Origin: Anaeromyxobacter paludicola
Lineage (GTDB): Bacteria; Myxococcota; Myxococcia; Myxococcales; Anaeromyxobacteraceae
Reading direction: 5' to 3'
DNA: 64,000 nucleotides
NCBI RefSeq assembly: GCF_023169965.1
Contig: NZ_AP025592.1
Coordinates: 62,001 to 126,000, forward strand
Each line of letters opens with the position of its first letter. Within the stretch, counting starts at the first letter, position 1. Under the pieces are notes generated by a model, which ran no database searches, had not been told where the DNA came from, and saw nothing but the letters and a program-made list of their open reading frames with translations. Below are positions 36,850-45,912 of this stretch, piece after piece. A program made the translations under genes and the position numbers.

Positions 36850-39279
36850 CTACTCGCGGAAGCCGTTCGCGAACGGCGCGTGGAGCGACGTCACCGAGAA
36901 CTGCGAGCTCTCCTGGTGGCAGACGGTGCAGCTCTCGACCGGGCTCGCGGTGTTCCAGCCGTTGGTCATCGCCTGCACGTGGGCCACCGAGTCGGAGTGG
37001 TCGTGGCAGCCGAGGCAGGCGGAGCCCATGGGGCCCACGATCCCGAGCGCGCTGGCGTCCCCTCCGGACACGCCGGCCGCGGGCGCCGCGATCTGCTGGT
37101 ACAGGGTGGGGCTGGCGTTCGACGGCATGGCGTCGAGCGTGAAGGTGTTCGCCTGGTGGCAGATGGCGCAGTTGGCGCGGGTGCCCGGGAAGGCCTTGTC
37201 GCCGAAGTACGTGCCCGAGACGAAGTACGGCTGGGACAGATCCAGGTTCTCGCCGGTGTGGATCTTGTGGAGCATCGGCTTGAGGTCGATGGTCCGGTAC
37301 GGCAGGTTGTCCACCGCGGTCGTGCTGTGCGCCGGCTTGTCGCTCGCGTCCGGCGCGTGGCACATCACGCACTCCTCCACGTTGCGGCGCTGACCGCCGT
37401 GGAAGGCGAAGCGGAAGTGGCACGCGTTGCACTGCTGGATGGGGGCCACGGTCCGGCGCGGCGTCACGGTGCTCCCGTCCACGCTGAAGTAGGCGACCGG
37501 GTTCACGAACCCCTCGGTGAAGTTCTCGACCCCGTGCGAGGTCGGGTGGGTCACGGTCCGGCCCCGGCGCCCCTCGATGGCGATCGCCCAGGTGCCGGTC
37601 GCGTTGGCCGGGATCACCTGGGTGCCGGGGAACGTGTAGGTGTACGCGCCGGTCGCGGCGTTGTACTTGCCGGTCCAGGTGCTGAGCGCCTCGGTGCTGC
37701 GGAAGGGCGAGGTGACCGGGGTCGCGGCGTTGGTCCCGTTGAAGCTGTAGTCGGGCGAGGTCGGCCCGTTCATGACCACGTTGAGGCCGGTGAGCCCGTT
37801 GGGGAAGGAGCTCGCGTTGTACTGCAGGCCCAGCGTCGGATCGGGCGGGATCGGGTTGCCGCTCTTGTCGAGGATCTTGAAGGTGACGGTCGCCGGGGCG
37901 CCCGGGGTCCCGCTGGCGCTCACGATGCTGACGGTGAACGGGTTCGCGACGCCGATCGCCACCTCGGGGTGCTGGTGCGCGTCGGCCACCGCGAGGCTGT
38001 AGCTGCCGGAGCCCTGCGTGCGCGGGTGGCAGGTGGCGCACCCGGCGTCGTTGGCCTGCGGGAGCCCCTGGGTCGGGTCGGTCGAGCTGCCGTGCATCTT
38101 GTGGAACTTCGGGAGCTGCGAGGGGTCGCCGAACCAGACGTCGTCGTGGCAGCTGCCGCAGGTCCGGCGGCTGACCGTGGTCTGCCACTGGTCGGCCTGG
38201 GCGGCGGCGATCACCTTGCCGCTCTGGTCCTTCACCTGGGCGTGGCAGGCGGCGCAGTTCCGCAGGTCGTTGAAGCGCGGGTACTGCACGCCGGTCGCGA
38301 CGAACTTGGTCGTGGAGGCGGTGTTGGGGTTCGCGATCACGCTGCCGTAGACGTTGTCGCCGTTGCGGAACCCGATGACGTGGTACTCCCAAGCCTGCCC
38401 GGTGGCGTCGCCGGCGTTGGCGGCCGCCAGCGCGCGGGTGAGCGTGGGCAGGGCCTTGCCGCGGTGGATGCGGTGCACCAGCGTGCCGAGGTCGAGCGGG
38501 TTCAGGTTGGCCGGGTTGCCGGTGTCGTTCGTGTCCGGATCGGCGAGCTGCGTGGTGTGGCAGGTCATGCAGAGCCGGTAGTCGCGCCGGAACCCGCCGT
38601 GCACCTGCAGGATGCCGTGGCAGGCGTTGCAGTTGGTCGAGGCCGTGAGGTCGCGCGTCTGGGGCGTGCCGCCGGCCGGGACGAAGTCGAGCACCGCGTT
38701 GGCGATGTCGTTCTGCGTGGGGTTGCTCGCGCCGGTGCCGGTCCCGGGGAGCGGCCGGCTGGCCCACATGCCGATGCGGTGGGTCGCCGTGGCGCTGTAG
38801 GTCGCCGGCAGGGTCAGCTTGAAGGTGTACTGGAACTGCCCGCCGCCCAGGTCGGTGAGCGTGCCGGCGGTCCCCGACTCCGAGGTGGGCTGCTGGGTGG
38901 TGCCGGCGGCGCCGCCCGGCGCGTTCCCGGTGACGGTCTGCAGGATGTAGCTCTGGTAGGCGCCGATGCCGCTCGTCGCGTCGGTGCCGAGGTAGGCGAT
39001 GGTCCAGTTGAAGGAGATGCCGGCCGCGGCCTGGGGATTCTTGTTGTTGTCGAGGATCGTGAAGATCGCGTACGGGTGGCGGTCGGCGGTGATCGCCGCG
39101 TTCGTGATGTTGATGTTGAGGCCGGTGGAGACGCCGGTGGTCCCGCCCGCCGGACCGGCGGGGCCGGGCGTTCCGGCGGGGCCCTGCGGCCCGGCCGAGC
39201 CGCGGCTCCCTGAACAACCAGTGAAAACGATCGCGGCGACCAGCAGGGCCGTGCTTCCCAGACGAGCGGATGGCTTCAC
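36850..39279 (-). CDS. Decahaem c-type cytochrome lipoprotein (OmcA/MtrC-like)
   Basis: GTG 39279 is preceded by GGAGG at about 6 bases and gives a lipoprotein signal (LVAAIVFTGCSGS). The mature 809-residue protein starts with a collagen-like GPQGPAGTPGPAGPAGG stretch, then an Ig-like domain. A first haem group follows (CNACH, CMTCH, CAACH, CGSCH, CATCH), then a second Ig-like domain and a second group (CNACH, CVMCH, CAICH, CLGCH, CTVCH). This two-pentahaem, two-beta-domain layout is that of OmcA/MtrC outer-surface cytochromes. These pass electrons to metals or to extracellular acceptors. It probably sits on the outer face of the outer membrane. No MtrA/MtrB-type conduit genes are in the window. 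Confidence 0.93.
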   Translation of the reverse strand: MKPSARLGSTALLVAAIVFTGCSGSRGSAGPQGPAGTPGPAGPAGGTTGVSTGLNINITNAAITADRHPYAIFTILDNNKNPQAAAGISFNWTIAYLGTDATSGIGAYQSYILQTVTGNAPGGAAGTTQQPTSESGTAGTLTDLGGGQFQYTFKLTLPATYSATATHRIGMWASRPLPGTGTGASNPTQNDIANAVLDFVPAGGTPQTRDLTASTNCNACHGILQVHGGFRRDYRLCMTCHTTQLADPDTNDTGNPANLNPLDLGTLVHRIHRGKALPTLTRALAAANAGDATGQAWEYHVIGFRNGDNVYGSVIANPNTASTTKFVATGVQYPRFNDLRNCAACHAQVKDQSGKVIAAAQADQWQTTVSRRTCGSCHDDVWFGDPSQLPKFHKMHGSSTDPTQGLPQANDAGCATCHPRTQGSGSYSLAVADAHQHPEVAIGVANPFTVSIVSASGTPGAPATVTFKILDKSGNPIPPDPTLGLQYNASSFPNGLTGLNVVMNGPTSPDYSFNGTNAATPVTSPFRSTEALSTWTGKYNAATGAYTYTFPGTQVIPANATGTWAIAIEGRRGRTVTHPTSHGVENFTEGFVNPVAYFSVDGSTVTPRRTVAPIQQCNACHFRFAFHGGQRRNVEECVMCHAPDASDKPAHSTTAVDNLPYRTIDLKPMLHKIHTGENLDLSQPYFVSGTYFGDKAFPGTRANCAICHQANTFTLDAMPSNASPTLYQQIAAPAAGVSGGDASALGIVGPMGSACLGCHDHSDSVAHVQAMTNGWNTASPVESCTVCHQESSQFSVTSLHAPFANGFRE

Positions 39280-39468
39280 GTGGTTCCTCCGGCGTGGTGT
39301 CGTGACGCGCGGTCCTAGATGCCGGAAATCCGGCCCTCTGACCATGCCCCACGTGAGGATCCGCTGGCACTTGATGGGGGGGGCGGGCGGGCGGGCGGCG
39401 GGACGAGGACCGGGCCCGGTTCCGGTTTTGCTTGCGCCCGGCACGAGCCTCGGCCAAAAGGCTCCCCC

Positions 39469-40452
39469 ATGCCGACCCTCTCCTACCGCGAGGCGCTCAA
39501 CCAGGCGATGCGCGAGGAGATGGCGCGCGACGAGCGGGTCTTCCTCCTCGGCGAGGAGGTGGGCCAGTACAACGGCGCCTACAAGATCTCCCAGGGGCTG
39601 CTGAAGGAATTCGGGCCTTGGCGGGTGGTGGACAGCCCCATCGCCGAGCTCGGGTTCTGCGGCCTCGGCGTCGGCGCCGCCATGGGGGGGCTTCGACCGA
39701 TCGTCGAGGTCATGACCTGGAACTTCGCCCTCCTCGCCTACGATCAGATCGTGAACAACGCGGCCAAGCTCCGGTCGATGTCGGGGGGCCAGCTGCACTG
39801 CCCCGTCGTCTTCCGCGGCCCGCAAGGGGCGGCCCACCAGCTCGCCTCGCAGCACTCGCAGGTGTTCGAGAACACCTACGCCTACGTCCCCGGCCTCAAG
39901 GTCTGCGTCCCCGCCACCCCGCGCGACGCCAAGGGGCTCCTCAAGACCGCCATCCGCGACGACGACCCGGTCATCTTCATGGAGTCGGAGGTGCTGTACG
40001 GCACCAAGGGCGAGGTGGAGGAGGGCGAGCTCCTCATCCCCTTCGGCAAGGCCGACCTCGTGCGCGACGGCGGCGACGTGACGATCGTGGCCTGGCAGAA
40101 GATGCGGTTCGTGGCCCAGAAGGCGGCGGAGCTCCTCGCCCAGGACGGGATCGAGGCCTGCGTCCTCGATCCGCGCACCCTGCGTCCCTTCGACCTCGAC
40201 GCGGTGCTCGCCTCGGTCGCCCGCACGCACCGCTGCGTCATCGTCGAGGAGGGCTGGCCGTGGATGGGCTCCGGCGCCCAGATCGCCGACTCGATCCAGC
40301 GCCACGCCTTCGACGAGCTCGACGCGCCGGTGCTGCGGGTGACCGGCCTCGACGTCCCCATGCCGTACGCCAAGCCGCTCGAGCACGAGGTGCTCCCCAC
40401 GCCGGAGCGGGTGGTCGAGGCGTGCCGCCGCGTGCTGTACCGGAGCCCCTGA
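39469..40452 (+). CDS. pdhB: Pyruvate dehydrogenase E1 component, beta subunit
   Basis: The 327-residue protein shows E1-beta motifs throughout: SYREALNQAMREEMARDERV, GEEVGQYNGAYKISQGLL, SPIAELGFCGLGVGAAMGG, FRGPQGAAHQLASQHSQ and PRTLRPFDLDAVLAS. It pairs with PdhA to form the E1 heterotetramer. The stop overlaps the start of the E2 gene (TGATG), so the two are translationally coupled. It is separated from pdhA by the decahaem cytochrome gene on the other strand. Confidence 0.95.
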   Translation: MPTLSYREALNQAMREEMARDERVFLLGEEVGQYNGAYKISQGLLKEFGPWRVVDSPIAELGFCGLGVGAAMGGLRPIVEVMTWNFALLAYDQIVNNAAKLRSMSGGQLHCPVVFRGPQGAAHQLASQHSQVFENTYAYVPGLKVCVPATPRDAKGLLKTAIRDDDPVIFMESEVLYGTKGEVEEGELLIPFGKADLVRDGGDVTIVAWQKMRFVAQKAAELLAQDGIEACVLDPRTLRPFDLDAVLASVARTHRCVIVEEGWPWMGSGAQIADSIQRHAFDELDAPVLRVTGLDVPMPYAKPLEHEVLPTPERVVEACRRVLYRSP

Positions 40453-41849
40453 TGCCGAAGCCGATCAACATGCCGAAGCTCTCGGACGAGATGACCGAGG
40501 GCAAGATCGCCGAGTGGCTCAAGAAGCAGGGCGACGAGGTGAAGGCGGGCGAGGTGGTGGCCCAGGTCGAGACCGAGAAGGCCACCCTCGACGTGGAGGC
40601 CTTCGAGGGCGGCGTCCTGCTCGCGGTGGTGGTGCAGGCCGGCGAGACCGCGCCGGTGGGTCGGCCCATCGCCTGGATCGGCAAGGCCGGCGAGCAGGTG
40701 CCGGACCAGCCCGCCGCGCCTGCGCCGCAGCCCGACGCGGCCAAGGAGGCCAAGGCCGGGGGCGAGATCTCGAAGGAGAGCACCCAGCCCGTGGCGCCGG
40801 CGCAGGCCACGCCGCCGGCCGCGACCGTCCCCGCGCCCCCGCGTCCGCCGCCGAGCGCTCCCGCTCCCGCCGGCGCCGGCCGCGCCACGGGCGCTCCCTC
40901 CCCGCAGGGTGCGGAGGGGCGGGGAGGGGCCGCCGCCGAGAAGCCCGCTCCCGGCACCTTCACCGGCCGCGTCCCCGCCTCGCCCGCCGCCCGCAAGGCG
41001 GCCCGCGAGCGCGGCCTCGACCTCTCGCGGCTCAAGGGCTCCGGCCCGGGCGGCCGCGTGGTCCTCGCCGACCTCGAGCAGGTCCCCCGCGCCGCCCCCG
41101 CGGCCGCGGCCGGCGCCCCCGCGAAGAAGCGCCGCGAGCTCCCGCCCCGGCGCGCCCTCCACGACGAGTCCCTGCCGCTCTCCCCGATGCGCAAGGCGAT
41201 CGCGCGCAACCTGGGCGTCGCCAAGCCGGGGGCCCCGCACTTTTACCTCGAGATCTCGGCCGACCTGCGCCGCCTGGTCTCGCTCCGGGAGCAGCTCGAG
41301 GAGCTGGGCGAGGGGCCGGTGTCGCTCAACGACCTCGTGCTCAAGGCGGCCGCGGAGACCCTCACCCGCCACCCCGAGGTGAACGCCGCCTGGGGCGGCG
41401 ACGCCATCCTCCGCCGCGGCGCGGTGCACGTCGGCATGGCGGTGGCGGTGGAGGAGGGGCTCATCACGCCGGTGCTGCGCGACGCCGACAGGAAGTCGGT
41501 GCTCGAGATCGCCCGGCTCTCGCGCGACCTCGCGAAGCGGGCCCGCGACCGGCGGCTCAAGCCCGAGGAGTACCAGGGGGCGTCCTTCACCGTGTCCAAC
41601 CTGGGCATGTTCGGGATCGACGCCTTCTACGCCATCATCAACCCGCCCGAGGCCGCCATCCTCTCGGTCGGCGCCGCCCAGAAGGTCCCCTGGGTGGACG
41701 AGGCCACCGGCGAGATCGTGGCGATGGAGCGCTGCCGCTTCGGCCTCTCCGGCGACCACCGCGTGATCGACGGCGCGGTCGGCGCGCGCTTCCTGCAGAC
41801 CTTCAAGGCGGTGGTCGAGTCGCCCTTGCGGCTCGTCGCCGCACCGTGA
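40452..41849 (+). CDS. pdhC: Dihydrolipoamide acetyltransferase (E2)
   Basis: The 465-residue protein has one lipoyl domain (residues 1-80, lipoyl Lys in VETEKATLDVEAFEG), a long Pro/Ala linker, and a peripheral-subunit-binding domain (RVPASPAARKAARERGLDL). The catalytic acetyltransferase domain ends in GDHRVIDGAVGARFL with the HxxxDG active site. It transfers acetyl groups from lipoyl to CoA. The linker contains a copy of the dispersed GC-palindrome repeat, translated as SPQGAEGRGGAAAEKP. No E3 (lipoamide dehydrogenase) gene is in the window. Confidence 0.95.
   Translation: MPKPINMPKLSDEMTEGKIAEWLKKQGDEVKAGEVVAQVETEKATLDVEAFEGGVLLAVVVQAGETAPVGRPIAWIGKAGEQVPDQPAAPAPQPDAAKEAKAGGEISKESTQPVAPAQATPPAATVPAPPRPPPSAPAPAGAGRATGAPSPQGAEGRGGAAAEKPAPGTFTGRVPASPAARKAARERGLDLSRLKGSGPGGRVVLADLEQVPRAAPAAAAGAPAKKRRELPPRRALHDESLPLSPMRKAIARNLGVAKPGAPHFYLEISADLRRLVSLREQLEELGEGPVSLNDLVLKAAAETLTRHPEVNAAWGGDAILRRGAVHVGMAVAVEEGLITPVLRDADRKSVLEIARLSRDLAKRARDRRLKPEEYQGASFTVSNLGMFGIDAFYAIINPPEAAILSVGAAQKVPWVDEATGEIVAMERCRFGLSGDHRVIDGAVGARFLQTFKAVVESPLRLVAAP
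40896..40929 (+). repeat. Dispersed GC-palindrome repeat within the E2 linker
   Basis: CCCTCCCCGCAGGGTGCGGAG followed by GGGCGGGGAGGGG. It adds a Gly/Ser-rich stretch to the flexible linker between the lipoyl and subunit-binding domains, without disturbing either domain. Confidence 0.75.
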
Positions 41850-41884
41850 CGCCTGGGGTAGGGTAGGCGCCCGGAGGGCAGACC

Positions 41885-43303
41885 ATGGCACGCACCCCGA
41901 GGCCCCGCCGCGGCGGGACCCGCATCGAGCAGGACACCATGGGGACGATGGAGGTCCCCGCCGCCGCGCTCTACGGCGCCCAGACCGCCCGGGCGGTGGA
42001 GAACTTTCCCATCTCCGGCCTGCGGCCCCACCCCGCCTTCGTGGACGCGACCGTCCGGGTGAAGCTCGCCGCGGCGCGCGTCAACGCGAAGCTCGGGCTC
42101 CTGCCGCGCGACAAGGCGCGGGCGATCGAGGCGGCCGCGCGCGAGGTGCTCGCCGGGCAGTGGCGCGACCAGTTCGTGGTGGACGTGTACCAGGCCGGCG
42201 CCGGCACCTCGCACCACATGAACGTGAACGAGGTGCTCGCGAACCGCGCCTGCGAGCTCCTCGGCGGGCGCCGGGGCGACCGGGCCCTCGTGGATCCGAA
42301 CGACCACGTCAACATGGCCCAGTCCACGAACGACGTGATCCCGACCGCCATCCGGCTCGCGGCGCTGGAGCTCGCGCCGGGGGTGCTGGAGGCGGTGTCG
42401 GATCTCGCCGCGACCTTCGAGCGCAAGGCGGGGGAGTGGGACGGGCTCGTGAAGTCGGGCCGCACCCACCTCATGGACGCCACGCCGGTGCGGCTCGGCC
42501 AGGAGGTCTCGGGCTGGGCGGCGGCGCTGCGGCACGCCGGCCGGCGCGTGGCCGACGCGCTCCCGGAGCTGGCCGCGCTCGGGATCGGCGGCACGGCGGT
42601 GGGCACCGGCCTCAACGCCGACCGGCGCTACCGCGCCCTCATCTGCAAGGAGCTCGACCGGCTCACCGGCGTCCCCTTCGTCCCCGCCGGGAACACCTTC
42701 TACGCCATGCAGTCGCTGGCGCCGTTCGCGGCCCTCTCCGGCGCGCTGCGCGTGCTGGCGCTCGAGCTGCTGCGGATCGGCGGCGACGTGCGGCTGCTCG
42801 GGAGCGGCCCCAACACCGGCCTCGGCGAGCTGCGGCTGCCGCCGGTGCAGCCGGGCTCGTCCATCATGCCGGGCAAGGTGAACCCCTCGATGGCGGAGAT
42901 GCTGGCCATGGTCTCCTACCAGGCCATCGGCCTCGACGCGGCCATCGCCGCCGCCACCTCCGGCGGCCAGCTCGAGCTCAACGTGATGATGCCGCTCGTG
43001 GCCTTCGATCTCTGCCACCTGCTCACCATCCTCGCGAACGCCGTGGCCGCCTTCGACCGGCGCTGCGCCCGCGGGCTCGAGGCCGACCCCGAGCGGCTGC
43101 GCCACTACGCCGACCGGACGGTGAGCCTCGCCACCGCCCTCGCCCCGCGGCTCGGCTACGCCGCCGCGGCCGAGATCGTGAAGGAGTCGGTCCGGAGCGG
43201 CCGGTCGATCGTCGACGTCGCGGTGGAGAAGGGCGGCCTCGCGCCGTCCGAGGCGCGCCGGCTGCTCGACCCGGCCCGCCTCACCGTCCCGGGTCGGGCC
43301 TGA
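41885..43303 (+). CDS. Class II fumarase/aspartase family lyase
   Basis: The 472-residue protein has the superfamily signature GSSIMPGKVNPSM, the substrate loop GTSHHMNVNEVLANRA, SGRTHLMDATPVRLGQE and MAQSTNDVIPTAIR. These belong to the fumarate hydratase class II and aspartate ammonia-lyase group, which are hard to separate by sequence. GTSHHMN and the PSMAEMLAMV region after the signature lean to an aspartase-like or mixed clade, whereas the context (acnB and pdh genes) would suit a fumarase. It acts in the cytoplasm as a tetramer. Confidence 0.88.
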   Translation: MARTPRPRRGGTRIEQDTMGTMEVPAAALYGAQTARAVENFPISGLRPHPAFVDATVRVKLAAARVNAKLGLLPRDKARAIEAAAREVLAGQWRDQFVVDVYQAGAGTSHHMNVNEVLANRACELLGGRRGDRALVDPNDHVNMAQSTNDVIPTAIRLAALELAPGVLEAVSDLAATFERKAGEWDGLVKSGRTHLMDATPVRLGQEVSGWAAALRHAGRRVADALPELAALGIGGTAVGTGLNADRRYRALICKELDRLTGVPFVPAGNTFYAMQSLAPFAALSGALRVLALELLRIGGDVRLLGSGPNTGLGELRLPPVQPGSSIMPGKVNPSMAEMLAMVSYQAIGLDAAIAAATSGGQLELNVMMPLVAFDLCHLLTILANAVAAFDRRCARGLEADPERLRHYADRTVSLATALAPRLGYAAAAEIVKESVRSGRSIVDVAVEKGGLAPSEARRLLDPARLTVPGRA

Positions 43304-43359
43304 CCTCGGCCCGTGCGGCTCGCGCCGCGCGGGGCGGCGCCGCGAGGGCCCCTTCGGCT

Positions 43360-45126
43360 ATGATGCGCGCCGTGCTGCGCCCCGCCGTCCTCCTCCTCGC
43401 CGCCGCGCTCGGCCTGGCTGCGCCCGTCCGGGCGCCGGCCGCCGCGCCCGCGCGGCCCGTGCCCGGCCGCCCCGGCCCGCGCACGCCCGGGACGGTCACC
43501 GGCACGCTGCGCCACAAGGGCTGCCAGTCGGTCGCCGCCGGGGCCACCGTGGCGGTGATCGGCCGCGACGCCACCGCCACCACCGACTCGCTGGGGCGCT
43601 TCTCGATCTCGGTCGCGCCGGGCCGGTACTCGCTCCTCTTCAGCGGCCCGAACCTCGTCTCCGACCAGCGGGTGGACGACGTGGACGTGGCGCCCGGCCA
43701 GACCCGCGAGCTCGGCGTGGTGGGCGTCTGGCCGGAGGAGCGGCCCCAGACCTGCGGCTCGCCGGAAGGGCAGGCGCCGGCCGAGGAGCCGGTGGTGGCG
43801 GTCGCGCCGGAGGTGCCGTCGCTCGACCTGCCCGGCGGCGCCGTCGGGCGCGCGCCGCCCGCCTCCGAGCACCTCTGGGTGCGGGGCGGCCCCGGCGGCG
43901 GCCCCGGCCAGTTCGGGATGCAGGGCAACCCGGCGCGCCAGGACGAGGACGCCCTCGGCCCGGCCAGCTTCGCCGTCGGGCCGGCCGGCTTCCTCTACGT
44001 GCTCGACGCGCTCAACGGCCGGATCGCCCGCTACGACCCGCGCGGCCACCCCGCCGGCGGGTTCCCGCTGCGCAGCCAGGGCACCGAGCACGCGGTGGAG
44101 GCGGACCTGTCGGTCTCCGACGACGGGCACGTCTTCGTGTTCCACGAGGGCGAGCCGCCCGCCCTCGCCCAGTACGACGCCGGGGGCCGGGTGCTGGTCT
44201 CCGGCGCGCTGCACGCCTCCTTCCGCGGCGTGGATCAGCTCCTGTGCGGGCGGCAGCGGCCGCTCTTCCTCATGCAGAACGGGCAGGCGGTGCGGGTCGA
44301 GCTGGGCTGGGGCGGGATGCGGGCCGAGGGGCCGCTCCCGGGGCTCCCGCTCGGTAACGAGCTCTACGCCCGGGCCGACCGGGTGAGCCGCTGGCTCGCC
44401 GCGGTGAAGCTCACGAGCCAGGACGGCCGGGTGCGCCGCAGCATCCAGCTCCACTCCCGCGTCCCGCTCACCGGCATCCGGCTGGTCGGGGTGGACCGCC
44501 GGGGCCTCCTGGTGGTCGCGGTGGACCGGGCCGAGGGGACCGACGAGAACGCCCCCGCCGCGGAGGTGCTGCTCCTCGCGCTCACCGCGCAGGGGCAGCT
44601 CGCGGGCGTGGGCGCGGTGCCCCCCGGCGACCGGCGCTTCGAGTTCCGCGAGTTCGGCCTGGCTCCGGACGGCACGGTGGTGCAGATGCAGTCCGACGCC
44701 AGCGAGGTGCGTTTCGTGCGCTGGGTCCTGGCGGCGCCGCCGCGGCAGGCCGTGGCCGGCGAGGGGCTGGTGCGCGGGCGCGTCACCGACGGCGGCCACC
44801 CGTCGCCGGGCGCCCTCGTGAGCGTGAGCCGGCCCCGGCGCGCCGTCCCGGTCCAGCCGGACGGGAGCTTCGAGGTCCGGCTGCCGCCGGGCCACTACCT
44901 GCTCTCGGTGCGCCGCCCCGGCGCCACCCCCTCCGGCTTCATCGAGCCGCAGCCGGTCGAGCGGCGGGTCTCGGTCTCCGCGGGCGCGACGGTGGACCTG
45001 GGGGCCTTGCCGCTCCCGGTGCCGCGGCGGCTCCCCGAGCCGCTCGCGCCGCGCCCGCTGCCCGAGCCGCTCGAGCCCGTGCCCCCGTCCGGCGCGGCCG
45101 CTCCCATCGAGCCCGGCGGGCTCTAG
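43360..45126 (+). CDS. Secreted protein with carboxypeptidase-regulatory-like domains and a propeller
   Basis: The 588-residue product starts at one of two adjacent ATGs (43360/43363) and has a signal peptide (RPAVLLLAAALGLAAPVRA). Residues 45-130 and 480-550 are carboxypeptidase-regulatory-like beta-sandwiches (TDSLGRFSISVAPGRYSLLF; VQPDGSFEVRLPPGHYLLSV). Between them lies a propeller-like region starting near FAVGPAGFLYVLDALNGRIA. The tail is Pro-rich (LPEPLAPRPLPEPLEPVPP). It may be a periplasmic or surface carbohydrate- or protein-binding protein. No catalytic site is seen. Confidence 0.78.
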   Translation: MMRAVLRPAVLLLAAALGLAAPVRAPAAAPARPVPGRPGPRTPGTVTGTLRHKGCQSVAAGATVAVIGRDATATTDSLGRFSISVAPGRYSLLFSGPNLVSDQRVDDVDVAPGQTRELGVVGVWPEERPQTCGSPEGQAPAEEPVVAVAPEVPSLDLPGGAVGRAPPASEHLWVRGGPGGGPGQFGMQGNPARQDEDALGPASFAVGPAGFLYVLDALNGRIARYDPRGHPAGGFPLRSQGTEHAVEADLSVSDDGHVFVFHEGEPPALAQYDAGGRVLVSGALHASFRGVDQLLCGRQRPLFLMQNGQAVRVELGWGGMRAEGPLPGLPLGNELYARADRVSRWLAAVKLTSQDGRVRRSIQLHSRVPLTGIRLVGVDRRGLLVVAVDRAEGTDENAPAAEVLLLALTAQGQLAGVGAVPPGDRRFEFREFGLAPDGTVVQMQSDASEVRFVRWVLAAPPRQAVAGEGLVRGRVTDGGHPSPGALVSVSRPRRAVPVQPDGSFEVRLPPGHYLLSVRRPGATPSGFIEPQPVERRVSVSAGATVDLGALPLPVPRRLPEPLAPRPLPEPLEPVPPSGAAAPIEPGGL

Positions 45127-45195
45127 CCGCCTCCCCGCCGGCGCCGCCGGCCCCTTCCCCCCGCGCCGCCCCGGCGCCCACCCTCCGAGGAACAG

Positions 45196-45741
45196 ATGGC
45201 CGCCAAGCTCGACTTCTTCATGCTCCCGGAGGACGAGCGCGCGCTCTTCCGCCTGCTCGCGCGCCACGACCTCACCCTCTACCCGGAGCTGGTGCCGCCC
45301 GGCTACCAGCCGCCGAAGGTGGACGAGAAGGTCATCGAGGCCTTCGAGGGCGACGCCTGCTACCTCGCCGCCGAGCGGTTCGGCGACGTCATCGCCCACC
45401 CGCTGAAGCGCGGCCCGGACAAGGGGATGCTCGAGATCGAGGAGGTGCCCTCGCCGGTGTTCCACTACGAGCGGTGCGTCCGGAACGAGGCGGGTGAGCT
45501 CGTGGGCGGCCGGCTCTGGGCGGAGCTCGACATGACCCGCGACCCGAAGGAGAACCGCTCCAAGCCGCTCGGGCTGCGGCGCATCCACGACGAGGTGCAC
45601 GCCTGGCTCCGGAAGACCTGCCGGCGGAGCGACCCCAAGGGCTTCTGGGTGGGACCGAAGGCGGCGGCGGCCTGGAAGAGCGAGGGGCTCGTGCTCCGGG
45701 AGCCGGGGCACCGGGGCGAGACCTACGGCGTCTGGCGCTGA
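45196..45741 (+). CDS. Hypothetical protein, 181 aa
   Basis: ATG 45196 follows GAGGA. The product is soluble, with charged and aromatic content (KLDFFMLPEDERALFRLLAR, HYERCVRNEAGELVGGRLWA, GLRRIHDEVHAWLRKTCRRS). I recognise no family. Strong third-position GC and a good ribosome site support a real gene. It is the last chromosomal gene before the integrated element. Confidence 0.65.
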   Translation: MAAKLDFFMLPEDERALFRLLARHDLTLYPELVPPGYQPPKVDEKVIEAFEGDACYLAAERFGDVIAHPLKRGPDKGMLEIEEVPSPVFHYERCVRNEAGELVGGRLWAELDMTRDPKENRSKPLGLRRIHDEVHAWLRKTCRRSDPKGFWVGPKAAAAWKSEGLVLREPGHRGETYGVWR

Positions 45742-45802
45742 GGCGACCTCGAGCGCTGTCCCCCCGCCCGGCGGGACTTCGACGCGCCTGCCTCGAGGCT
45801 CC

Positions 45803-45840
45803 TCCCTCTCCCGCGCAGCGGGGGAGGGCCGGGGAGGGGG
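45803..45840 (+). repeat. Dispersed GC-palindrome repeat
   Basis: CCCTCTCCCGCGCAGCGGGGG plus a GGGCCGGGGAGGGGG tail. It is preceded by CTCGAGGCTCCT, which resembles the CTCGAGGATCCC seen near 34.3 kb. Confidence 0.7.
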
Positions 45841-45855
45841 CGCCGGAAAGAAAAA

Positions 45856-45885
45856 GCCCCGCCGCTCTCTCACAAGCGGCGGGGC
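45856..45885 (-). terminator. Displaced host terminator of tRNA-Glu at the left element end
   Basis: GCCCCGCCGCT and AGCGGCGGGGC pair over 11 bp. On the minus strand a T-run follows. It stands next to the left attachment core, where only the last 20 bases of a tRNA-Glu remain. It matches the terminator at the right end except for a compensated 3-bp change in the stem, so it should be the original chromosomal terminator moved away by integration. Confidence 0.7.
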
Positions 45886-45890
45886 ACTGA

Positions 45891-45912
45891 AGTGACCCCT
45901 ACGGGATTTGAA
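45891..45912. repeat. Left attachment core (attL)
   Basis: Begins AGTGACCCCTACGGGATT and is identical over 22 bp to 61514-61535. It is the 3' end of tRNA-Glu on the minus strand. Similarity to the right side continues leftward over the terminator to about 45845. Confidence 0.9.
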
